Origin: DATHBD01 sp035296325
GTDB taxonomy: Bacteria; Actinomycetota; Actinomycetes; Mycobacteriales; Micromonosporaceae
Reading direction: 5' to 3'
Length of the DNA stretch: 64,000 nt
Assembly (NCBI GenBank): GCA_035296325.1
Contig: DATHBD010000027.1
Coordinates: 51,287 to 115,286, forward strand
Shown: piece after piece, positions 51,413 through 59,413 of the stretch
Numbering within the stretch: position 1 is the stretch's first letter
Layout of the letters: the number at the start of each line of letters is the position of its first letter
The notes under the pieces: generated by a model
What the model saw: only the letters and a program-made list of their open reading frames with translations
Databases searched by the model: none
What the model was told of the DNA's origin: nothing
Position numbers and translations under genes: made by a program

Positions 51413-52577
51413 GGGTGGACAGATCCGCCCCGGCGCGCTCCGTGGCGGCGGGCGTGGCGGTCGGCGTGCCGGAGCGGACCGCCGTGTAGTGCCCGATCAG
51501 TTCGTCGCCGATCGCCGCCCAGGTACGACCTTCCACGGCGGCGCGGGCCGCGCGGCCGTACGCGGTCCGCAGGTCCCGGTTGCGGGCCAGCTCGCCGACC
51601 GCCTCTTCGAATGCGGCACCGTCGCCGGGCGGCACCAGGTACCCCGTGCGTCCCGGCTCCACCAGGTCGAGCGGGCCCCCGGAGGCGGGCGCGACCACGG
51701 GAAGGCCGCTGGCCAGCGCTTCCTGCACCGTCTGGCCGAACGTCTCGTACGGGCCGGTGTGCGCGAACACATCGAGGCTCGCGTAGATCCGGGCGAGCTG
51801 GCTGCCCCGGCGGGCGCCCAGAAATATGGCATCCGGCATGGCGCGTCGCAGTCCTGCCTGCACCGGCCCATCGCCGACGATGACCACCTTCACCCCGGGT
51901 ATCCGACTGGTCCGTGCCAGCGTGTCGACCTGCTTCTCAACCGCCAGGCGGCCGACGTAGCCGACCAGCACCTCGCCGTTCGGGGCGAGCGCCCGGCGCA
52001 GCGCGGCGCTGCGGTGCGAGGGGTGGAAGCGGACACTGTCCACCCCCCGACCCCACAGCCAGACCCGTTCGATGCCACGCGCGTGCAGGGTTGCCGCGGC
52101 GGAGGTGGACGGTGCCAGGGTCCGGTCCGCGCCATTGTGGATCCGTCGCAGCCAGCGCCAGGCCATCGTCTGCGTGGCGCCCGCCCGGTAGGCGCGGAAG
52201 TACGCCGGCACGTCCGTCTGGTACACCGCCACCGATGGCAGCCCCAGCGCACCGGCGACCGAGACGCCATGCGCGCCGAGCGCCAGCGGGCTTGCCAGAT
52301 GCACCAGGTCGGTGCCGTGCGCCCGCATCGCCGCCGCGATGCGCTTGCTGGGCAGTCCCAGCCGGAACTGGGTGTACCAGAGCACGGGTACCGACGGGAC
52401 CCGCACCACCGGATAGGGCAGGGAGCCCGTGCCGGCGCGGGCGCCCGGACGCGGCTCGGGCGCGATGACCAGCGGTTCGTGACCCCGGGCCACCAGGTGC
52501 TCCGCTACCCGAACCACTGAATGGGCGACGCCGTTGAGGTCTGGCAGGAACGACTCGGTGACAATCGCGATCCGCAT
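51384..52577 (-). CDS. GT4 glycosyltransferase (PimB/MgtA-like)
   Basis: A 397-residue GT4 enzyme. IAIVTESFLPDLNGVAHSVVRV and the HLASPLALGAHG region form the acceptor half; VGYVGRLAVEKQVDTLA, VIVGDGPVQAGLRRAM and HTGPYETFGQTVQEALASGLPVVAPASGGPLDLV the donor half. This matches GDP-mannose-dependent alpha-mannosyltransferases of mycobacterial glycolipid synthesis. Start ATG 52577 (MRIAIVTESF). The longer open frame upstream is not used. Its end overlaps the CPBP gene on the other strand. Confidence 0.9.
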   Translation of the reverse strand: MRIAIVTESFLPDLNGVAHSVVRVAEHLVARGHEPLVIAPEPRPGARAGTGSLPYPVVRVPSVPVLWYTQFRLGLPSKRIAAAMRAHGTDLVHLASPLALGAHGVSVAGALGLPSVAVYQTDVPAYFRAYRAGATQTMAWRWLRRIHNGADRTLAPSTSAAATLHARGIERVWLWGRGVDSVRFHPSHRSAALRRALAPNGEVLVGYVGRLAVEKQVDTLARTSRIPGVKVVIVGDGPVQAGLRRAMPDAIFLGARRGSQLARIYASLDVFAHTGPYETFGQTVQEALASGLPVVAPASGGPLDLVEPGRTGYLVPPGDGAAFEEAVGELARNRDLRTAYGRAARAAVEGRTWAAIGDELIGHYTAVRSGTPTATPAATERAGADLSTPTAPPARRP

Positions 52578-52675
52578 GCTCACACGGTGGAGCGTGTCGC
52601 GGTGCACCAGCTCACGTGCTCGTGACCACTCGGCAAACGATGAGCGACAATCCCGGCACGGGACGAGGGCGGTGC

Positions 52676-52687
52676 TGACATTTGTCA
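52676..52687. promoter_or_regulatory. 12-bp dyad TGACA-TT-TGTCA upstream of the ABC exporter
   Basis: TGACA (52676-52680), TT, TGTCA (52683-52687) is a small symmetric site in the 191-bp region between the divergent glycosyltransferase and the ABC exporter. Size and form fit a NarL-type response regulator such as the one at 55905. Confidence 0.4.
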
Positions 52688-52707
52688 TCGCTGCCCGGTG
52701 ACGGACG

Positions 52708-52721
52708 CACCGGAACCGGTG
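52708..52721. promoter_or_regulatory. 14-bp dyad CACCGG-AA-CCGGTG
   Basis: CACCGG (52708-52713), AA, CCGGTG (52716-52721) lies 47 bp before the exporter ATG. It may be the second half of the control region together with the TGACA dyad, or a part of the RNA leader. Confidence 0.3.
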
Positions 52722-52768
52722 AGCGGCGGCACTGCAAACCGCCCGCGCCGTGGCCAAGACTCGAAGGC

Positions 52769-53785
52769 ATGACGCGAACATCATCCCTTGCAGATCAGGG
52801 AACCGAGCGGACCGGCGAGGTCATCGAGGTACGGAACCTGCACCGGCGGTACGGGGGTCCGGCAGGTTTCGAGGCGGTGCGTGGAATTTCCTTCTCCGTC
52901 GCCCGGGGCGAACTCTTCGCGCTGCTGGGCACCAACGGCGCGGGCAAGACGTCCACGCTGGAACTGGTGGAGGGCCTGGACCGGCCGAGCGCCGGCGAGG
53001 TCCGGGTGCTCGGCTACGACCCCGTCGCGGACCGCGCGGTGGTCCGCCGGCACGTCGGCGTGGTGCTGCAGGAGGGCGGCTTTCCGCCCGACCTGACGGT
53101 CACCGAGACCGCCCGGATGTGGGCCGGCACGCTGTCCGACCCCCGTCCACCCGCAGAGGCACTGGAACTGGTCAATCTGGGGCACCGTGCGTCAACCGCC
53201 GTCAAGCAGCTGTCCGGCGGCGAACGGCGGCGCCTGGACCTGGCGCTCGCCATCCTCGGGCGGCCCCGGGTGCTGTTTCTGGACGAGCCGACCACCGGGC
53301 TGGACCCGGAGAGCCGCTACCACACCTGGCGGCTGATCCGGTCGCTGGTGGCTGACGGCACTACGGTGCTGCTGACCACGCACTATCTGGATGAGGCTCA
53401 GGAGCTCGCGGACCGATTGGCGATCATGAAGGGCGGGCGGATCGTGACGGCCGGGACGGTCGCCGAGGTCGTCGCCGCGTACCCGGCCCGGATCAGCTTC
53501 CTGCCGCCGCCGGCGGTGGGCTGGGAACAGCTGCCTGACCTTCCCAGTGTGACCGTCAGCGAGCGTGATCGAGGCGGCCGGACGACGGGCCGGTTGACGT
53601 TACACACGGATCACCTGCAGCGGACGCTCACCGCATTGCTGGCCTGGGCCGACGCGCGGGGGATCGAGCTCGGCGAGTTGGACGCCAGATCGGCGTCGCT
53701 GGAAGAAGCGTTCCTGGCGGTCGCCGAGGGAACGCACGCACAGCCGGTACAGCCGGCCCGGTCAGTACAGGAGGTTGTGGCATGA
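52769..53785 (+). CDS. ABC exporter ATPase
   Basis: A 338-residue ATPase of an ABC-2 exporter. Walker A LGTNGAGKTST, signature LSGGERRRLDLALAIL, Walker B VLFLDEPTTGLDPES and LTTHYLDEAQEL. The C-terminus (SASLEEAFLAVAEG) is DrrA-like. ATG 52769 is chosen. Its stop overlaps the permease start by 4 nt. A two-component system follows in the same operon, so drug or antimicrobial peptide stress is a plausible inducer. Confidence 0.9.
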   Translation: MTRTSSLADQGTERTGEVIEVRNLHRRYGGPAGFEAVRGISFSVARGELFALLGTNGAGKTSTLELVEGLDRPSAGEVRVLGYDPVADRAVVRRHVGVVLQEGGFPPDLTVTETARMWAGTLSDPRPPAEALELVNLGHRASTAVKQLSGGERRRLDLALAILGRPRVLFLDEPTTGLDPESRYHTWRLIRSLVADGTTVLLTTHYLDEAQELADRLAIMKGGRIVTAGTVAEVVAAYPARISFLPPPAVGWEQLPDLPSVTVSERDRGGRTTGRLTLHTDHLQRTLTALLAWADARGIELGELDARSASLEEAFLAVAEGTHAQPVQPARSVQEVVA

Positions 53786-54618
53786 CCGCATCGATCGTGA
53801 CCGCGCACCCGCGGTCCCACCCCGCATCGGAATCCGGATCCGCGCTTCGCCGGATCAGCCGCCTCGGTCGCACCGAGATGCTGCTGTTCTGGCGCAACCG
53901 GATGGCGGTCTTCACCGCACTGCTGCTCCCGGCGGCGACCATCGGGGCCGTTTCGCAGTTGGGCAGCGTCAGCGCCGGGTCACTGCCGGCCGGTCAGTTC
54001 GTGCTCACCGGCATGGTCGGGTTCGTCCTGCTCTACGTCGTCTACTACAACCTGGTCGCCGCGTACGTGGCACGTCGCGACGACCTTGTCCTCAAGCGCC
54101 TGCGGGTCGGTGAGCTCACCGACGCCGAGATCCTCACCGGCACCGCGACTCCCGCGGCGTTGATCGCCATCGGCCAGAGCGTTGTGGCCGTCGCCGTCGG
54201 GGTGGGCCTGCTGGGGCTGCCGGCGCCGGTGAACGCGCTGCTCATGGTGTTCGGCGTGGTGGCTGGCGTGGCCGTGTTCACCCTGCTCGCCGCGGTGTCG
54301 TCGATCATCACCCGGACGGTCGAGATGGCGCAGCTCAGTACGATGCCCATGCTGATCGCCTGCATGGTCGGCTCCGGGGTGATGATCCCGTTGGAGCTGC
54401 TGCCGGACCGGGTCGCCGAGGTGCTGCGGTACCTTCCGCTCACCCCGGTCATCGACCTGGTCCGGCTGGGGTGGTTCGGGGCCACCGGGGAGGCGGCACC
54501 GACGGACTTCGGCGGTACGTTCACTGCGGCGGCACAGCCGACGGGGATCCTGCTGGTGTGGGTCGTCGTGGGTGTTGTCGGGATCCGCCGCTGGTTCCGG
54601 TGGGAGCCGCGGCGCTGA
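53782..54618 (+). CDS. ABC-2 exporter permease
   Basis: A 278-residue membrane protein with about six helices, containing RTEMLLFWRNRMAVFTALLLPAA, DLVLKRLRVGELTDAEILTGT and CMVGSGVMIPLELLPDRVAEVLRYLPLTPVIDLV, all typical of ABC-2 permeases. It pairs with the upstream ATPase by 4-nt overlap. Confidence 0.88.
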   Translation: MTASIVTAHPRSHPASESGSALRRISRLGRTEMLLFWRNRMAVFTALLLPAATIGAVSQLGSVSAGSLPAGQFVLTGMVGFVLLYVVYYNLVAAYVARRDDLVLKRLRVGELTDAEILTGTATPAALIAIGQSVVAVAVGVGLLGLPAPVNALLMVFGVVAGVAVFTLLAAVSSIITRTVEMAQLSTMPMLIACMVGSGVMIPLELLPDRVAEVLRYLPLTPVIDLVRLGWFGATGEAAPTDFGGTFTAAAQPTGILLVWVVVGVVGIRRWFRWEPRR

Positions 54619-54663
54619 CCAGCCGCGGTGAGAATGGACCGGACACGGAAGAGGGGGGCGAAG

Positions 54664-55908
54664 GTGGAGTCGGTGCTGACCGGGTGGTGGCGGCGACGCA
54701 CCGCACCTGCCCGATTCGACCTCTACACCCGCGTCTCCCTCTACCTGCTCTCCGGGGCCGAGCCGCTGGCCGCACTCTCGCTGGTGGGCACCCCGTCGCT
54801 GCAGCCGCGAGCGCAGTGGACGCTGCTTGCCCTTGCCCTGGTCCACACCGTCGCGTGTGTGCTGCTGGTCCGCGCCGGATTCGACCACTACCTCGGCCGG
54901 CGACCGCTCCCATACCGGGTCATCGGGGTCGCCGGCGCGGTGACCATTGCCGGCTTCGCGCTCAGCTATCCGCTGCTGCATGGCGTGAGCGCGCCCGGCA
55001 GCCCGCCCGACCGAACCGTGGGGGCGCTGGTCCTCTTCACCGTCCCCTTCCTCGCGGCGCTCTCGACCGCCGTGCCGGTGCGGACGACAGTCGCCGTCAG
55101 CGCCGTCGCCGTCGTCGCCATGGTGCCCACCGCCAGGGCGGGGGGAGTGCCGGAGCCCGTTGCGGCGGCGATCTCGCTGGCCTTCGGGCTGTTCGGGGTG
55201 GTGGTCGCGTACCGGTGCTCGGTGTGGATGCTCGCGGTGGTGTGGGAGCTGGACCGGTCCCGCGAGGTCGAGTCCCGCCTCGCCGTCGCGGAGGAGCGGT
55301 TGCGCTTCGCGCGTGACCTGCACGACGTGGTCGGCCGAAACCTGTCCGTGGTGGCGCTCAAGAGCGAGCTGGCCGCGCAGTTGGCCAAGCGCGGCCGCTC
55401 CGAGGCGGTCGACGAGATGCTCGAGGTGCAACGGATCGCTCAGGACTCGCTCGCCGAGCTCCGTGAGGTGGTGCGCGGGTACCGGACCGCGGACCTGGAC
55501 GCGGAGCTGGCCGGCGCCCGGGCGGTGCTCACGTCGGCCGGCGTCGCGTGCCGGGTGATCGGCGACGCCCGTGCGCTGCCGGTGCAGGTGCAGGGCATGC
55601 TGGGCTGGGTGGTGCGGGAGGGCACCACCAACGTGCTGCGGCACAGCGAGGCCCGGACCTGCACCGTGGCGCTACGGCGGGAGACAGCCGACCAGGTGAC
55701 GGTGGTGCTGATGAGCATGGAGAACGACGGTGTGCCGGACAGCCCGGACCCGGCCGGCGACCAGCGGGCGGGCAGCGGCCTGCTCGGTCTCACCGAGCGA
55801 CTCGCCCCGCTCGGCGGCACTGTCGAGGCCCGGCGCCAGCCACCCGACGGCTTCCGACTCACCGTCACCCTGCCCCTCCAGCTCCGGCCGGATGAGGTCC
55901 AGCCATGA
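54664..55908 (+). CDS. Sensor histidine kinase (DesK-like)
   Basis: A 414-residue kinase with about five or six N-terminal helices, then HisKA_3 with FARDLHDVVGRNLSVVALKSELAAQLA and an HATPase domain (VREGTTNVLRHSEA, GSGLLGLTERLAPLGG). GTG 54664 has GAGGGGGG six bases upstream; GTG 54628 or ATG 54634 would add 10-12 residues. Part of the exporter operon. Confidence 0.88.
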   Translation: MESVLTGWWRRRTAPARFDLYTRVSLYLLSGAEPLAALSLVGTPSLQPRAQWTLLALALVHTVACVLLVRAGFDHYLGRRPLPYRVIGVAGAVTIAGFALSYPLLHGVSAPGSPPDRTVGALVLFTVPFLAALSTAVPVRTTVAVSAVAVVAMVPTARAGGVPEPVAAAISLAFGLFGVVVAYRCSVWMLAVVWELDRSREVESRLAVAEERLRFARDLHDVVGRNLSVVALKSELAAQLAKRGRSEAVDEMLEVQRIAQDSLAELREVVRGYRTADLDAELAGARAVLTSAGVACRVIGDARALPVQVQGMLGWVVREGTTNVLRHSEARTCTVALRRETADQVTVVLMSMENDGVPDSPDPAGDQRAGSGLLGLTERLAPLGGTVEARRQPPDGFRLTVTLPLQLRPDEVQP

Positions 55909-56522
55909 CGGCGGCGCCGATCCGGGTCCTGCTCGCCGACGACGAGCACCTGATCCGCGGCGCCATGGCGGCGCTGCTGTCGCTGGAGGGCGACCTGGTT
56001 GTGGTGGGGCAGGCGTCCACCGGCCCGGAGGCGCTGGCGATGGCCCGCGCGGTCCGGCCCGACGTCGCCGTCCTGGATCTGCAGATGCCCGGAATGGACG
56101 GCGTCACCGTCGCCAGGACGCTCCTCGCTGAACTGCCCGGTTGCCGCACCATGATCGTCACCAGCCACGGGCGGCCGGGCCACCTCAAGCGGGCACTCTC
56201 CGTCGGCGTACGCGGCTTCCTACCCAAAACGATCTCCGCCGAGGTGCTCGCCGACGTCGTCCGCCGCATCCATGCCGGCGGACGCTACGTCGACCCGCAG
56301 CTCGCGGCGGACGCCATCAGCGCTGGCGACAGCCCACTCACTCCGCGGGAGGCCGACGTGCTGGAGCTGGCCGCGGAAGGCGCGCCGGTGGAGGAGATCG
56401 CTCGGCGGGCGGCATTGTCGCCCGGCACGGTGCGCAACTATCTTTCCTCGGCGGCGGGCAAGGTCGGTGCGGCAAACCGCCACGAGGCGGTCCGTATCGC
56501 CCGCGGGTACGGCTGGATCTGA
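55905..56522 (+). CDS. NarL-type response regulator (DesR-like)
   Basis: A 205-residue regulator. Receiver: LLADDEHLIRGAMAALL, VLDLQMPGMDGVTVA (phospho-Asp), and FLPKT for the lysine. LuxR-type HTH: LTPREADVLELAAEGAPVEEIARRAALSPGTVRNYLSSAAGKVGAANRHEAVRIA. Its ATG overlaps the kinase stop (ATGA). Likely autoregulates the exporter through the dyads at 52676-52721. Confidence 0.9.
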   Translation: MTAAPIRVLLADDEHLIRGAMAALLSLEGDLVVVGQASTGPEALAMARAVRPDVAVLDLQMPGMDGVTVARTLLAELPGCRTMIVTSHGRPGHLKRALSVGVRGFLPKTISAEVLADVVRRIHAGGRYVDPQLAADAISAGDSPLTPREADVLELAAEGAPVEEIARRAALSPGTVRNYLSSAAGKVGAANRHEAVRIARGYGWI

Positions 56523-56598
56523 CCGGGATGCCGTTGGCTGACACCGGGGCGAGACGCTCGTACCTTGGCAGCCATGCGTGAAGCGCGGTAGCGGCACA

Positions 56599-57387
56599 TC
56601 AGGCCGGCCGCACGGACAACTCGGCGAGCACCGGGTAGTGGTCGGACGCCCGGTCCACCGGGCCGTCGCCGTCGTCGACCACCCGCCAGCTCACCGCGAG
56701 GTCGGCCGCTGCCCGGGTAGCCATGATGTAGTCCAGTCGCATCCGGTGAAACTCCGCGCCGTCGAAGCCGGCGGTCGGTGCCGTGTACTCCCGGCCCCCG
56801 GCCCGCAGGCGGGAGAGGTCGACGAAGCCGGCGTCGGTGAGGCGCTCGATGACGGTGGTGTCAATCCGGCCCCGGACCATGTGCCGCGAGCGGAATCGCA
56901 GGGGCAGGTTGCGCAGTTGATCCGTGTGATCCGTACCCGGATCGAGCGAGTTCAGGTCGCCCATCAGCACCACCATCGCCGCCGGGTCGGCGTGCGCCGC
57001 GAGCCAGCGTGCCTCCAGGCGACGCCGCCTGGGCGAGTACGGCCACAGATGGGTACCGATCACCGTGAGCGGGCCAAGGTCGGTCGCCACGACGACGCGC
57101 ATCGCCGCATGGTGGAAGGGCCGACGCAGCGGCGCGGCCGCGAGCACCCGGGCGGACTCCCGCACCAGCACGGCGACCGGCTGACCGAACCATGATCCGG
57201 CCAGAAAGGGACGCATCCCGATCTCCACGGCGAACGCGCGCAGCAACCGCCCGCCACTCTGGTCGAAGCCGCGAAGCTCCTGCAGGGCGAGTACGTCCGG
57301 TTGTTGGCCGGTGATGACGGCTGCGATGTCGGACCGACGGCCGCCACTCCCACCAGTGCGAATGTTGTACGTCATGAACCGCATCAT
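56599..57387 (-). CDS. Endonuclease/exonuclease/phosphatase family protein
   Basis: A 262-residue metal-dependent hydrolase. RFMTYNIRTG, DVLALQELRGF, GTHLWPYSPRRRRLEARWL, MGDLNSLDPGTDH and SDHYPVLAEL are the EEP-family motifs with catalytic Glu, Asp, Asn and His. No signal peptide, so cytosolic; could act on DNA or phospholipid head groups. ATG 57387 or 57384 start. Opposite strand to the cellulase gene. Confidence 0.85.
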   Translation of the reverse strand: MMRFMTYNIRTGGSGGRRSDIAAVITGQQPDVLALQELRGFDQSGGRLLRAFAVEIGMRPFLAGSWFGQPVAVLVRESARVLAAAPLRRPFHHAAMRVVVATDLGPLTVIGTHLWPYSPRRRRLEARWLAAHADPAAMVVLMGDLNSLDPGTDHTDQLRNLPLRFRSRHMVRGRIDTTVIERLTDAGFVDLSRLRAGGREYTAPTAGFDGAEFHRMRLDYIMATRAAADLAVSWRVVDDGDGPVDRASDHYPVLAELSVRPA

Positions 57388-57719
57388 GGAGACATTCTGC
57401 CCTCGACCGACCCGTTCATGCCGTCCGGGGCGTCCTGAGGTCAACTGTCCGCATCAATAGGCACCAAATGTAGCGTCAGGGCATTAGCCAGAATCGACAT
57501 CGGCCCGACGTATTGGCGGACCGACGAGAATGAAATGCGCGTGGGTACCTTCGCAGGGTCGCCTTACGCTCGGATTAATTCACCGGTTTGGGCGTGGTCA
57601 GTGGTGCGTTGTGCTGCCCGGGGCGCTGGATATACCGACGTCGGATCCGAAACTTTCGGCCGTCTCGATGACCAGAAAGCGTTTCCCTCCCAGCGCGGAG
57701 CCGATCCATCAGCCGAGGT

Positions 57720-57733
57720 CCCAGGATCCTGGG
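57720..57733. promoter_or_regulatory. 14-bp palindrome CCCAGGATCCTGGG
   Basis: A perfect palindrome 205 bp upstream of the cellulase ATG and 105 bp before its predicted promoter. Possible operator for an unidentified repressor or activator. Confidence 0.3.
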
Positions 57734-57837
57734 CAGTGGCCCGGGAGCAGCAACAGCAGGGGCGCCCGAGCGGTCGGCGCGGTCCCGCCGGCGGGCCGCG
57801 GGACCAGCCGGTGGATCGATCCGAGAAGGCGACAACC

Positions 57838-57867
57838 TTGACCTTCATCGGAACCGGTCGATATGGT
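57838..57867 (+). promoter_or_regulatory. SigA-type promoter of the cellulase gene
   Basis: TTGACC (57838-57843) and TATGGT (57862-57867) with an 18-bp spacer closely fit the vegetative -35/-10 consensus. This leaves a leader of about 50 nt before ATG 57926. GGGAGCAG at 57911 is the ribosome binding site. Confidence 0.55.
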
Positions 57868-57925
57868 CCTCGCACGGCGGAGTATCCCGACTGCGCCATG
57901 TCGAACAAGTGGGAGCAGATCGCCC

Positions 57926-59332
57926 ATGCGTAAACTGAGAATTGTCGCGGCGGTTGCCATGGCTGGCGTCCTTGTCGGCGCGGCCGCGTTCACCGCCCTG
58001 CCCGCGGCGGCAGCAACCGCTGCATTCACCATGACAAACAGCTGGAGCACCGGATACCAGGGTCTGTTCACCGTCACGAACAACACCTCGGCACCGATAG
58101 ATACCTGGCGGGTGGAGTTCGACCTGCCGTCCGGCTCAAGCGTCGCTCAATCCTGGAGTAGCCAGCAGGTCACCTCCGGCAGCCACTACACGTTCACGAA
58201 TGCGGCGTGGAACGGCACGCTGGCGGCCGGCGCCTCCACCGACTTCGGCTTCATCGTCAACGGCAGCGCCGCGCCGGTGAACTGCACGGTCAACGGCGCG
58301 CCGTGTGGCGGTTCCAACCCGGACCCCGCCACACCGGCGCCGGCCACGACGAACGTTCCGACGTCCATCCCACCGACGACAGCGGTGCCGACCACGCCGG
58401 TGCCGGGCACGTCGGGCCCACCGGTGGTGGCCGGAACGCCGGTCGCCCGGCACGGTCAGTTGCATGTGTGCGGCACGAGGATGTGCGACCAGTCCAACGC
58501 GACGGTGCAGTTGCGCGGCGTGAGCAGCATGTGGCTCAACTGGGATCCCGCCGGTTACGGCGAGAACCTCACCGCCCTGCGCTGGATGCGCGACAACTGG
58601 AACCTCACCGTGTTCCGCGCCGCGATGGGCGTGGAGCCGTCCGGCGCTTACCTCAGCGACCCGAACCGGGCCCGCGGCCAGGTCGAGCGGATCATCAACA
58701 ACGCCGTGGCGGCCGGGGTGTATGTGATCGTCGACTGGCACGCCCACGAGGCGCAGAACCACCAGGCCCAGTCGGTGGCGTTCTTCACCGACCTGGCCAG
58801 GCGCTACGGGCACCTGCCCAACGTCATCTGGGAGCCCTACAACGAGCCGCTCCAGGTGAGCTGGACCGGCGTGCTCAAGCCCTACCACCAGGCGGTCGTG
58901 AACGCGATCCGCTCGGTGGACCCGGACAACATCATCGTGCTGGGCACCCCAACCTGGTCGCAGAACGTGGACCAGGCGGCAGCCAGCCCAGTGTCCGGGA
59001 CCAACCTGATGTACACGCTGCACTTCTACTCCTGCTCGCACACCGCGTGGCTGCGTACCAGGGCGGATGCGGCGATCCGGGCCGGACTGGCGCTGTTCGT
59101 CACCGAGTGGGGGGCCTCGCACGCTGACGGCGGCCTGGATGGTCGGGTCTGCCTTCCGGAGGCACAGGCATGGGTCGATTGGATGCGGGCCAACGGCGTC
59201 TCGTGGACGGCGTGGAAGCTCGTTCCGGGCAGTGACTCCACCAACCTGCTCAACCCCGGTGCGCCGGTGACCGGCGGCTGGAACAACTACCTCCACGGCC
59301 ACGCGCCCTTCGTCGTCGCGAGCATGCGGTAA
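57926..59332 (+). CDS. Secreted cellulase: CBM2 plus GH5 endoglucanase
   Basis: A 468-residue exported enzyme. Signal peptide (about 1-31), CBM2 cellulose-binding domain (about 31-128: NSWSTGYQGLFTVTNNT, WNGTLAAGASTDFGF), Pro/Thr linker (about 130-165) and GH5 catalytic domain. The acid/base is E307 in WEPYNEPL and the nucleophile E394 in FVTEWGASH. It hydrolyses beta-1,4 glucan. Complete. It is followed by a strong bidirectional terminator and faces the MHS transporter gene. Signal peptide position fixes the start. Confidence 0.94.
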   Translation: MRKLRIVAAVAMAGVLVGAAAFTALPAAAATAAFTMTNSWSTGYQGLFTVTNNTSAPIDTWRVEFDLPSGSSVAQSWSSQQVTSGSHYTFTNAAWNGTLAAGASTDFGFIVNGSAAPVNCTVNGAPCGGSNPDPATPAPATTNVPTSIPPTTAVPTTPVPGTSGPPVVAGTPVARHGQLHVCGTRMCDQSNATVQLRGVSSMWLNWDPAGYGENLTALRWMRDNWNLTVFRAAMGVEPSGAYLSDPNRARGQVERIINNAVAAGVYVIVDWHAHEAQNHQAQSVAFFTDLARRYGHLPNVIWEPYNEPLQVSWTGVLKPYHQAVVNAIRSVDPDNIIVLGTPTWSQNVDQAAASPVSGTNLMYTLHFYSCSHTAWLRTRADAAIRAGLALFVTEWGASHADGGLDGRVCLPEAQAWVDWMRANGVSWTAWKLVPGSDSTNLLNPGAPVTGGWNNYLHGHAPFVVASMR

Positions 59333-59357
59333 CGCGAGGCGCATCATCGGCAGGACG

Positions 59358-59398
59358 ACGCCCGGTCCCATCCCTTCCCGGGGTGGGACCGGGCGTTT
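59358..59398. terminator. Bidirectional terminator between cellulase and transporter
   Basis: ACGCCCGGTCCCA (59358-59370) and TGGGACCGGGCGT (59384-59396): a perfect 13-bp stem with a 13-nt loop, followed by TT. Serves the convergent GH5 and MHS genes. Confidence 0.8.
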
Positions 59399-59413
59399 CC
59401 GGGTCCGGGCCGG

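Larger units (their letters stand above)
57388..57925. other. Intergenic region, AT-richer, before the cellulase gene
   Basis: About 540 nt with no gene I can support; the frames present are compositionally random. Bases 57450-57640 are AT-richer than the rest of the window. The region includes the palindrome CCCAGGATCCTGGG at 57720-57733 and the cellulase promoter. I looked for the cellulose-repressor (CebR) box TGGGAGCGCTCCCA and did not find it. Confidence 0.4.

Noticed and set aside
57388..57925. CebR-type operator for the cellulase gene.
   Set aside because: The consensus TGGGAGCGCTCCCA is not present; only a partial GGGAGC is seen, which is the ribosome binding site.
57535..57933. 132-codon frame upstream of the cellulase gene.
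   Set aside because: Overlaps the cellulase promoter and start region, has no family similarity and is rich in Arg, Gly and Ser; treated as noncoding.
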